Below, piece by piece: positions 1 through 6,814 of a DNA stretch of 14,808 bases (its first letter is position 1; each line of letters starts with the position of its first letter). The DNA lies in contig CAYLMV010000092.1 in the NCBI GenBank assembly GCA_964384415.1, forward strand, positions 1 to 14,808, given 5' to 3'. The position numbers and the translations under genes were made by a program. Source of the DNA: JAGVPT01 sp964384415. Lineage in GTDB: Bacteria > Bacteroidota > Ignavibacteria > UBA10030 > UBA8401. The notes under the pieces are model-generated. The model saw only the letters and a list, made by a program, of their open reading frames with translations, was not told the DNA's origin and did not search any database.

Positions 1-730
1 ATCCGAGCATCGTGATATTGTAGAAACGCGTAATCAGGATCCTGTCGATAGTGATCAAAAAGGTATAGGCGATGCCGATAACGATCAACGGAAGCCCTAT
101 CTTGATAACGTGAAGGTAGGCCGGAATATTGATGCGGAATGAGAAATGATGATACTTCTTGATGTACGTAAAAAGAATGGCCGCCAGCGGGACGGCGCAG
201 ATGGAAACAAACTGTCCCCATATGTTGAAAAAGAAAACTAACACCAGCGTCAGCAGAAAGAGAGCGAGAGAGAAGAAGCCCATGACAGCCGAAGCGATGC
301 GGAACCGGCTGTGGGCATAAAGGTACATGATATCATACTCGTATACCGCGTTGAACACGACTCCTGCCGATGCCATTACCACCGCAAAAAGCGCAAGGCC
401 CTTGAGAAAGATGAAGGAATAGACGATAAACAATGCAGCGATGAAGCTCGTTGTTGAGAGCAATCCGGTGAAGCCGGCATCGTTCAGCTCTTCTACATAT
501 TCTTCCTTTCCCATTCCAAGATTTAAAGGGATCTCGCGGCTGATGCCGCTCGATACTCCCATGTTCGAAAGGGGACCGTACTTGCTTACCAAGTCAATCA
601 GGTTGTAGAATCCAAAGTTCGTCGGTCCGAGGATCCTGGCCGAGACTATCCCGACAAGGAACTTTGAGACCAAACGCATCACGTTCGAAACGAGAACGTA
701 AACTCCTGATTGGAGGATTTTCTTAAACAA
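1..730 (-). CDS. wzx: Wzx-type polysaccharide flippase, N-terminal 243 codons (cut by left edge)
   Basis: The frame is open without interruption from 730 down to base 1 on the minus strand and gives a strongly hydrophobic protein with repeated membrane segments: about residues 8-30, 92-125, 150-180, then a further one after a charged KKYHH stretch. The motif ARILGPTNFGFYNL near residues 32-45 and the later LITIDRILITRFYNITMLG are typical of the polysaccharide synthase/MATE-like flippase family (Wzx, RfbX), which moves lipid-linked repeat units across the inner membrane. Full members have about 12-14 helices and 400-500 residues, so roughly half is missing here. I chose a TTG start at 728-730 because two stop codons lie just upstream in frame. 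The next starts, GTG at 682 and ATG at 679, would remove part of the first helix. It is separated from the upstream methyltransferase gene by 158 bases. The family call is secure; the transported glycan is unknown. Confidence 0.85.
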   Translation of the reverse strand, partial: MFKKILQSGVYVLVSNVMRLVSKFLVGIVSARILGPTNFGFYNLIDLVSKYGPLSNMGVSSGISREIPLNLGMGKEEYVEELNDAGFTGLLSTTSFIAALFIVYSFIFLKGLALFAVVMASAGVVFNAVYEYDIMYLYAHSRFRIASAVMGFFSLALFLLTLVLVFFFNIWGQFVSICAVPLAAILFTYIKKYHHFSFRINIPAYLHVIKIGLPLIVIGIAYTFLITIDRILITRFYNITMLG

Positions 731-888
731 GGCTCATTACAATATTATTCCGAAAAAGTATTGTGAAAAGACAGGCACCGCGACCCCGGAGCATCGGGGG
801 GATCTCGGCGCATTTTAGAATCGTGATGACGTTCTTCTGCTCGATACCGTCTGCCGAGGAACACGGACGAACGGATACACCCAGTCTG
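731..888. other. Intergenic region between methyltransferase and flippase genes
   Basis: This is the largest gap inside the sugar-modification part of the locus. On the minus strand it contains a small GC-rich inverted repeat (CCCCG at 795-799 and CGGGG at 784-788 around a 6-base loop). The nearest T-rich stretch comes only about 15 bases later, so it is a poor intrinsic terminator. Further down lies TTTTCA (764-769), 16 bases and then TAATAT (742-747), a weak -35/-10-like pair just before the flippase start. Each matches the sigma70 consensus at only four of six positions. A separate flippase promoter is possible but not demonstrated. Short frames on both strands here look non-coding. Confidence 0.35.
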
Positions 889-1659
889 TCAGTCATACCG
901 GCAAATCAGTACATCTTCACGTGTGAGGCAAAAAGGGAGATTCGCAGGTTGAGGTAAAACATATACTTCATACCCGCCGTTTGAATACTTTTCGAACACC
1001 TTTCGAACAAACTCGTCGTCGATGAGCGAATAATAATCGGGGTCGGATTTCATTCGCGAGACGTATTCAATATGGTCCTGATAGTGTGGAATCTTATCGA
1101 CGGTCGTCTTCCTGTACTCTGCTTCAAAAACACGGCCCGAAGAAGACGAGAGGAATCTTCCCTTCTTGCTGATATTGGGCAAATCACCGAGCAACAGTCT
1201 GCCGTTGGGGTTGAGAAGTTTGACGGCAGCCTCGACGACTGCAAGCGGCTCATCAGCATAATGCAGGACGGAATAGAGGATCACTCTATCGAAACTCTTG
1301 AGCTGACCCCCGTCAAAATCTTTCGGAAACAAGCCCCTCAATAGGCGAATATCTTCATGCTTGCCCGTTATGAGTTCGCGCTCGACGGCGTCGATCACCT
1401 CGGGTATATCGACGAGAGTCACAGACGCGTGTTGGCGTGCAGCATACTTCAACAGGGACTCAACGACAAATCCAAATCCGCAGCCGATATCGAGAAAGCT
1501 CTGTTTCTCCTGCATGTCGATCTTTTGAATGATATCGCCGACGATAGCTTCTTCTTTCCCTGCGTCGAACGCATATCTCCCCGCAACGGTGGTTTTATCT
1601 TTTGTCTCGAGAGCAATTTTAGCAAAATATTCTCTGCTCTTTTCTTGAATGGTCTTCAT
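889..1659 (-). CDS. Class I SAM-dependent methyltransferase
   Basis: This 256-residue protein has the class I Rossmann methyltransferase pattern. Motif I is FLDIGCGFGFV at residues 55-65, the acidic residue ending strand 2 is D84 in TLVDIPE, the FDRVILYSVLHYADEP stretch lies at 123-138, and strand 5 is GRLLLGDLP at 153-161. The C-terminal third (about 165-256) is lineage-specific and may bind the acceptor. It starts 18 bases after the DegT-like gene and ends the tight gene run, so it probably adds an O- or N-methyl group to the operon's sugar or its acyl group. The acceptor cannot be read from the sequence. The ATG at 1657-1659 is preceded by a weak GAAG site. Methyltransferase fold is confident; specificity is unknown. 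Confidence 0.85.
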   Translation of the reverse strand: MKTIQEKSREYFAKIALETKDKTTVAGRYAFDAGKEEAIVGDIIQKIDMQEKQSFLDIGCGFGFVVESLLKYAARQHASVTLVDIPEVIDAVERELITGKHEDIRLLRGLFPKDFDGGQLKSFDRVILYSVLHYADEPLAVVEAAVKLLNPNGRLLLGDLPNISKKGRFLSSSSGRVFEAEYRKTTVDKIPHYQDHIEYVSRMKSDPDYYSLIDDEFVRKVFEKYSNGGYEVYVLPQPANLPFCLTREDVLICRYD

Positions 1660-1677
1660 CGACTTCTTGATCCCATA

Positions 1678-2691
1678 TTAGAGAGCGCTGCGAATAAGGC
1701 TGCAGATGCGCTCCATCTCACTGCGGCCTATCCCCTGATGGACTGGAATCCATACGCATCGTTTGAACTGAGGGCGAAGCAAATTGCGATTGACATCGAA
1801 ATGATACAGGTCGGTCCAAATCCCGGAGGCCATCAATTTTTCTTTGATTCTGGCAAGGACATCTTCCTTCGCCACCAATGGCAGGACGTACGGGACGACA
1901 TCCCTTTCAAGGTTCTGAAAGAAATCATACTCCCGAAACGTCTCAAGAGCCAGGTGGTAATTCTCCTGACGCCTCTTCATGGCGCCCGATCTCATGTCTC
2001 TCCGGGCAAGATTAAGCGACATTTTCGATATCCTTTTCGCCGAATCGATTTTGCCGTACGCCATCTCCTGAATCCTGTTAAAGAACGGATGTTCCCCCAT
2101 GTCCGTGAGAATCCTTGAAACATGCGCTAGGCTGCTGACCAGATAGTCATGATCGCGTGAAACGGCAGCCTGCGCAAACGCGCGCAGTTCCTCATTTGCG
2201 GAGGCCAGCGCTCCTCCCTGAACGGAAGGAAACATCTTTGAGAGCGAGAAGATCGCCGCGAGCCCGAACGTCCCCACTTTTCGGCCTTTGTAGTACGATT
2301 CATAGACATTGACGCAGTTTTCCATGACAAACCACTTTTTGTCGCGTGCAACGCTCAGAATCTCATCCATGTCCTGAGGAAATCCGTACTGATGGTAAAC
2401 GATAATCCCTTTGGTGTTGCTCGACGGCGCCAGAGCCGGGAAGCAGACCTTGTGCATCACCTGATACACGCTCGTGCAAAGCCATTGCGAGATGATCACT
2501 TCGGTGTTCTTGTTGGCGATCTCCCCTTTGGCTTTCAGAAAGTCGAGGATGATCCTGAGCGCTGCCCGCGCGGTGCCGGTGTAGATCACCCCTTCATATT
2601 TTTCCTCCAGCAGCGGAGCATTCTGGGGAAAGAATCCCGATGCCAGATCAAGCACCGAGTAGGATTTGTTCTCCTTGACCCTGAATCTCAT
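1678..2691 (-). CDS. DegT/DnrJ/EryC1-like PLP-fold protein with altered cofactor site
   Basis: This 337-residue protein aligns by eye with sugar aminotransferases of the DegT/DnrJ/EryC1/StrS family. It has a TGTARAAL cofactor loop near residues 38-45, VYHQYGFPQDMDEI at 98-111, the ENCVNVYESYYKGRKVGTFG block at 124-142, and FSLSKMFPSVQGGALA at 148-163, where K152 is the expected Schiff-base lysine. The oddity is N125: in the usual EDA-type motif this is the aspartate that pairs with the PLP pyridine nitrogen. It is also shorter than the usual 370-400 residues. Its start overlaps the stop of the upstream FemAB-like gene (ATGA at 2688-2691), so the two are probably translationally coupled and act on the same intermediate. 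It could be an aminotransferase with changed chemistry, a PLP dehydratase-like enzyme or a non-catalytic relative. Fold call is good; activity is uncertain. Confidence 0.75.
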   Translation of the reverse strand: MRFRVKENKSYSVLDLASGFFPQNAPLLEEKYEGVIYTGTARAALRIILDFLKAKGEIANKNTEVIISQWLCTSVYQVMHKVCFPALAPSSNTKGIIVYHQYGFPQDMDEILSVARDKKWFVMENCVNVYESYYKGRKVGTFGLAAIFSLSKMFPSVQGGALASANEELRAFAQAAVSRDHDYLVSSLAHVSRILTDMGEHPFFNRIQEMAYGKIDSAKRISKMSLNLARRDMRSGAMKRRQENYHLALETFREYDFFQNLERDVVPYVLPLVAKEDVLARIKEKLMASGIWTDLYHFDVNRNLLRPQFKRCVWIPVHQGIGRSEMERICSLIRSAL

Positions 2692-3773
2692 TGTGAGGCT
2701 CCGACGGACGCACCATCCACGAAGTTCTTCAAGAGTATTTCAATATTTGCATTCAAGTCCTCGCTCAACCGTTTTTTGCTGAAGTACTTGATGCCCCTGT
2801 ATAACGGTTTTGTTCCGCCCCCCAATCCCCTTTTGAAAAAGGAAATGCTGAGGTCCTTCTTGGATGGGTGATCGAACACCTGTTCTCCGAAATGCTGCCA
2901 TCCGACCTCCAGCGCCTCATAGCTCCTTCCCTTGTAGTACTCCACAGCGGCCCAAAGAATTGCATGTTCCAGGGGAAGTTCGGTATGGAAGTCCGGGTCG
3001 TCAGACGAGGAACCATAGTAGACGGAGCCCTTATGATGGAAGAAATAACTGAAAGCGACGTACTCCTGATCATGTTTCAGGCAGATCAGGGATGCTTGGT
3101 CATTCTTCAGCATTTCGTATTGGATGTGGAATGTCTTGAGGTCGCGCGTCACCCGCCCCGCGGCCTTGTGGTGCAACAGCCGGTACTTTTCGTGGATCTC
3201 GAAGGTGCAATTCGCGTGATCGCAGATTTCAATCGTTAACATTTTCGACGTCTTATTAATGATCGCCTGAAAACTTTTCCTCAGATTCTTCCAAAGCTGT
3301 TCGGGGCTGCTTTTCAGGTCGATGATCGCCGTGGCAATACTGGTGTCGAGATATCCGTACTCGGTCAGATAGTTGTAGCCAAAATCTTCTGCCAGGGGAT
3401 CCAGGACAAAAAGGATCTTTTCGATCTGATGGTCGATGCCCAGCCGGTCGATTTCAGCGAAGACAGTCCGCTCAATCTTCTTTCTGAAACTGTCGTCGAT
3501 GTTCAGGGAGATCAACGGCGATCGAAGGTACCCTCCACCCGACGAGAACTGCAGGATATCCATGGCCTTCTCGAGAAACAACGGTGCGATACTGACGGGG
3601 CGGTTGTTTTCCACGACTGCAAACGAGAGGTCTTTGACGAATTTCTCCGCCGCGTAGATCTTTTGATACTCGATAAATTTCGGTAGATAATTCCACGAGA
3701 CGTTTTCGTTCTCCTCCAGGAATCGCCGGTAGAGTCCCTCAAACGCCGGATCAGAGCAGTAGACCAATTGCAT
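2688..3773 (-). CDS. FemAB/GNAT-fold acyl- or aminoacyl-transferase (BioF2-like)
   Basis: This 361-residue protein looks like the double-GNAT FemAB/Acetyltransf_6 family. An N-terminal domain has the SFAVVENNRPVSIAPLFLE pattern near residues 50-68. A helix resembling those that precede the second domain in this family, LWKNLRKSFQAIINK, lies at 160-174. The second GNAT domain contains VAFSYFFHHKGSVYYGSSSDD at about 239-259, then a helix ending EALEVGWQHFG at 286-296. It ends with the FFKRGLGGGTKP stretch at 312-322. Family members attach amino acids or acyl groups to amines in peptidoglycan precursors or glycans. The ATG at 3771-3773 has a GAGG ribosome site eight bases upstream, lies 14 bases after the class III aminotransferase gene, and overlaps the DegT-like gene downstream. 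I infer that it acylates an amino group made by one of the aminotransferases. Donor and acceptor are unknown. Confidence 0.75.
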   Translation of the reverse strand: MQLVYCSDPAFEGLYRRFLEENENVSWNYLPKFIEYQKIYAAEKFVKDLSFAVVENNRPVSIAPLFLEKAMDILQFSSGGGYLRSPLISLNIDDSFRKKIERTVFAEIDRLGIDHQIEKILFVLDPLAEDFGYNYLTEYGYLDTSIATAIIDLKSSPEQLWKNLRKSFQAIINKTSKMLTIEICDHANCTFEIHEKYRLLHHKAAGRVTRDLKTFHIQYEMLKNDQASLICLKHDQEYVAFSYFFHHKGSVYYGSSSDDPDFHTELPLEHAILWAAVEYYKGRSYEALEVGWQHFGEQVFDHPSKKDLSISFFKRGLGGGTKPLYRGIKYFSKKRLSEDLNANIEILLKNFVDGASVGASQ

Positions 3774-3787
3774 TCTTCAATCCTCGT

Positions 3788-5098
3788 TCAATTAAGTCGT
3801 TTGAACCCCGAATGGCACACCGGTCCTTTTAAGTACTTTTGAGGATTTCCATCCGTCAGCGCCTTCTTAATAAAGAGCATCGCATCATCGGCGGCCTTTA
3901 AGTATTCTGCCACGTGATGTTTCTTATGTGCGAACGAAGAATAGAAGGCGGTGGTCGCCAGGAACCCCCTCTCGAGCATTGATTGAGTGAAGAGAGTTTT
4001 CAAAACGAGGGAATGCTCTCCCTGGAACGCAAAGTGCGCGAGAGGCTCAATGCCGTCGATTGCAACATTGAGGTCATGCTTCTTGGCCAGCCGAGTCCAT
4101 CCATCCTTCACCAATTTGCCGGTCGAAATCAAGTGTTTGGGCACGTCGTGTTTCAACATTTTACGGATCGTAGCGATCGCCGCCACCGGTCCAATTCGTT
4201 CGGTCCAGTATGTGCTGCTGATAAAGCTCGATTGAGCGGCATCCATCACATCCGCCTTCCCGATGATCGCTGCCATCGGATAGCCGTTGCTCATCCCTTT
4301 CGCAAACACCGCAAGGTCGGGCTTGAGGCCGAGCTTCAGGTGGGCGCCGCCGACATTCAATCGCCATCCAGACGAGACTTCATCGACCATGAGAATGATG
4401 TTCTCTTGTTTCGTTACGCTCCCGATCATTTCTATAAATTCTTTTTGCGGATAAATGTTTCTCACCGGTTCCACTATGACGGCGGCTATTTGTCCGCGGT
4501 ATTTCTTGATGAGATCGGCGAATTGGCGCGTGTCATTGTACTGGAACGGGAAGGCGGACCCCCGCAAACCACGGGGCACGCCGACCGGGCTCAAACCGGG
4601 AATAAGGTGTCCATCGAGCGCCTTCTCTTCGGCAAGATTCGCAGCGAGGTACCAGTCGCTCCAGCCGTGATACCCACAGAAAAGCACGATATCCTTCTGA
4701 GCTTTTGCCCTGGCAATTCGCACGGCAACCGCCATCGCCTCGCCGCCGCACCTCGCATACCTCGTCATTTGAGCCCATGGGTGCAAACTTAAGAGTAATT
4801 CCGCGAGCTCGACCTCCTCGGGAGAATTAAGGGTGTTCATGCTTCCCTTGTCAATCGCCTTCTTCACTGCGTTGTTTACATCCTTGTCGGCATAGCCGAG
4901 CGTGCATGCGCCTATGCCCATATAGCTCATGTCGATATATTTCTTTCCGTCGAGGTCCCAGACTTCGCAGCCTTTGGCACGGTCGAAGTACGCCGGCCAG
5001 AGATCCGGCAGAAACATCTCCGGCCTCTTTGAGAGCAGCTGCGTTCCTCCAGGAATCATCCCCTTTGCTTTCTCGTACAGCCGTTGTGATTTTCCCAT
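3788..5098 (-). CDS. Class III PLP aminotransferase, glutamate-1-semialdehyde aminomutase-like
   Basis: This 436-residue protein is a class III (fold type I) aminotransferase. It has the N-terminal PGGTQLLSKRPEMF segment at 16-29, VWDLDGKKYIDM at 46-57, a phosphate-binding loop RCGGEAMAVAVRIARA at 116-131, the GYHGWSDWY motif at 142-150, the PLP aspartate D239 in MVDEVSSGWR, and the Schiff-base lysine K267 in FAKGMSNGYP. All key residues are present. Automated annotation would call it glutamate-1-semialdehyde 2,1-aminomutase (HemL). Its place beside a cytidylyltransferase, PseI and an aldo-keto reductase argues for a sugar substrate rather than tetrapyrrole synthesis. A likely job is transamination of a keto group on the sugar or nonulosonate. 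The ATG has an AAAAGG site (5107-5112) eight bases upstream and follows the cytidylyltransferase gene by 40 bases. Family is confident; substrate is inferred. Confidence 0.88.
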   Translation of the reverse strand: MGKSQRLYEKAKGMIPGGTQLLSKRPEMFLPDLWPAYFDRAKGCEVWDLDGKKYIDMSYMGIGACTLGYADKDVNNAVKKAIDKGSMNTLNSPEEVELAELLLSLHPWAQMTRYARCGGEAMAVAVRIARAKAQKDIVLFCGYHGWSDWYLAANLAEEKALDGHLIPGLSPVGVPRGLRGSAFPFQYNDTRQFADLIKKYRGQIAAVIVEPVRNIYPQKEFIEMIGSVTKQENIILMVDEVSSGWRLNVGGAHLKLGLKPDLAVFAKGMSNGYPMAAIIGKADVMDAAQSSFISSTYWTERIGPVAAIATIRKMLKHDVPKHLISTGKLVKDGWTRLAKKHDLNVAIDGIEPLAHFAFQGEHSLVLKTLFTQSMLERGFLATTAFYSSFAHKKHHVAEYLKAADDAMLFIKKALTDGNPQKYLKGPVCHSGFKRLN

Positions 5099-5138
5099 TA
5101 TCGTAACCTTTTGTATTGAATGATCCGGTTCGTCGCCG

Positions 5139-5897
5139 CTATTTGTTTTTGTCTTTTTTCAACGAAGAGAGATACCCCTCGTTTCTTTGAATATGCGTAT
5201 TGATCTCCAACAGGCTTTTTTCATTTTTGACCAGGTTCATAACCGCATGGAGGCTGACAAACGTTCCGACCTTCTCGAGCTGATCGTAGATCAAAGAAAT
5301 CAGCTTGTAGTCCTCCGGGTTGTCCAGTGTAAGCCTCACACTTTCTAAGTTCTCATCATTTTCAAGATTCCCGATTTTGAATTGGGTGTTATGGTTCCTG
5401 ATATATGGAGTCACGTGTTCGCGTTCGGAAGCCAGACGGGCAATGCGCCAGGATTCCTCCAGAGATGCAAAGGTGAAGACTTCTGTGTCCATGCCGTCGG
5501 GAAACGTGGGAGGGTTGGAATTTGACACGTAGTCATACCCTCCCTCAAAAAACATGGCAAGAACTTTGTCGACCACCGTCGGATCGATCAGCGGGCAATC
5601 GCCCGTTATGCGAACGACGGTATCCGCGTTAGCCCATTTCGCCGTCCGATAAAACCGGTCCAGCACATCTTGGAGATTGCCTCTGAAAACTTCAATCGAT
5701 TCCGCGTGAGCCCATTCGGCCAGCGGATCGTCCGATGCATCGACGCTGGTTGCCAGAATTCTACGGTCAAGCTTCCGGCAGTATGAAAGCTGGTGAAATA
5801 CCTGACCGATGACATTCCGCTTCCCGAGAGGCATGAGGACCTTTCCCGGAAGCCGGGTAGAACTCATGCGCGCCTGCACGATTGCCACGTTGTTCAT
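5139..5897 (-). CDS. SpsF-type cytidylyltransferase (candidate CMP-nonulosonate synthetase)
   Basis: This 252-residue protein has the nucleotidyltransferase signature VQARMSSTRLPGKVL at residues 7-21, RITGDCPLID at 96-105 with the metal-binding aspartate, YVSN near 123, EREHVTPYI at 159-167 and RLTLDNPEDY at 188-197. These mark the SpsF/cytidylyltransferase-like family. It differs from classical PseF/NeuA, which carry an IPARGGSKR-type loop. It lies just downstream of PseI and the reductase and overlaps the reductase stop by four bases (ATGA at 5894-5897), so activation of a nonulosonic acid with CTP is the natural role. No other CMP-sugar synthetase is visible. A lysine-rich tail (SLKKDKNK) ends the protein. 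Family is confident; the exact sugar is inferred. Confidence 0.85.
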   Translation of the reverse strand: MNNVAIVQARMSSTRLPGKVLMPLGKRNVIGQVFHQLSYCRKLDRRILATSVDASDDPLAEWAHAESIEVFRGNLQDVLDRFYRTAKWANADTVVRITGDCPLIDPTVVDKVLAMFFEGGYDYVSNSNPPTFPDGMDTEVFTFASLEESWRIARLASEREHVTPYIRNHNTQFKIGNLENDENLESVRLTLDNPEDYKLISLIYDQLEKVGTFVSLHAVMNLVKNEKSLLEINTHIQRNEGYLSSLKKDKNK

Positions 5898-6814
5898 AAT
5901 TTCCAGTTCACTGGATTCAGAAGCTCGGTCTCCTGAACTCTGATCGCATCGATCTGGCCAAGGAGCGTCGAGTCGAAATCTTTCCGCGCGACGTCGAGAT
6001 TCATGTTGAGCTGCTCCAATGTTTCAACCCCAAAGAGAACTCCGTCGATCATCGGTTGTTGGAGCGCGTAGTGAAGCGCCAGATCCTGGATTTCCACATT
6101 GCTCTCTTTTGCCAACGAATGAATTTTCTGAAGGTACGTTTTCAGAGGGGCGAGACGATCGGGGATATCGTCGGGATGCTTGAAGAACAGTCCCTGCAGA
6201 AATACGGACCGGGTGTGGAGCAGCTTTCCCGCACGTTTCGCCCGTTCCATGAGGCCGCCGCGCTGAGAAAAATTATCCAGGAGGTTGAAGGGAAATTGGA
6301 TCACGTCGATCTCGTTCGACTCCAGAACGCGCGCGAATTCATCCGTCGTATACACCGAAACTCCGATCCTGTCAATCAATCCGCGGTTCTTGAACGCCAC
6401 GAGTTCGCGAAGAGATTCCGGGTATTGCAAAAGATCGCCGAACCGATGGAACATGAGACAATAGATGGTCTCCAATCCAAGTCTCCGGATCGAATTCTTG
6501 ATCCCGGACTCCAAGGAGGCGAATCGTTCATCAATGCGAAATTTAGTTATGACCCTGAATTTTCTTCCTTTTGCATGGAATGCGCCGAGAAGTTCGGCAG
6601 CGGTACCGTACCCATCCGCCGTGTCTGCTGTTCTAACGCCCTGTTCGAACGCCTCTGCGAGGATGTTCAGACCCTGGCCCTCGGAGGGTTGTCCGGTCGT
6701 ATTGTTGATGCCGTATGGCATGCCTAGTTGAACGGTCCCGAGGATCAGCTTCGAAATCTGGCGGCTCGCAATAGTCGATGCGGCGGATTCCTCAGCCACT
6801 ACACGATTTCCCAT
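5894..6814 (-). CDS. Aldo-keto reductase
   Basis: From the chosen ATG at 6812-6814 the protein is 306 residues, typical for the family. It starts with the beta strand ISKLILGTVQLGMPYG. It keeps the catalytic tetrad: aspartate and tyrosine in TADTADGYG, lysine in VITKF and histidine in LMFHRFG. The later IGVSVYTTDEF and GVLFGVETLEQLNMNL segments fit the NADP(H)-binding end of the barrel. The frame is open 55 codons further upstream, but that extension lies wholly inside pseI and has unlikely composition, so I reject it. The chosen start overlaps pseI by 16 bases and the stop overlaps the cytidylyltransferase start. I infer a redox step on the sugar or nonulosonate, such as reduction of a keto group; direction and position are unknown. 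Confidence 0.85.
   Translation of the reverse strand: MGNRVVAEESAASTIASRQISKLILGTVQLGMPYGINNTTGQPSEGQGLNILAEAFEQGVRTADTADGYGTAAELLGAFHAKGRKFRVITKFRIDERFASLESGIKNSIRRLGLETIYCLMFHRFGDLLQYPESLRELVAFKNRGLIDRIGVSVYTTDEFARVLESNEIDVIQFPFNLLDNFSQRGGLMERAKRAGKLLHTRSVFLQGLFFKHPDDIPDRLAPLKTYLQKIHSLAKESNVEIQDLALHYALQQPMIDGVLFGVETLEQLNMNLDVARKDFDSTLLGQIDAIRVQETELLNPVNWKL

Noticed and set aside
784..799. Intrinsic terminator after the methyltransferase gene
   Set aside because: The stem is five pairs and there is no T-run directly after it on the minus strand.
1357..2118. Plus-strand open frame of 253 codons across the methyltransferase/DegT-like junction
   Set aside because: It is a mirror of two well-supported minus-strand genes, with no recognisable motifs.
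3983..4792. Plus-strand open frame of 269 codons opposite the class III aminotransferase gene
   Set aside because: It is antisense to a gene with all catalytic motifs, and its own translation is rich in H, R and P with no domain pattern.
3788..5098. True glutamate-1-semialdehyde aminomutase for haem synthesis
   Set aside because: The family resemblance is real, but the gene is embedded in a nonulosonate operon with short spacings and no tetrapyrrole genes nearby.
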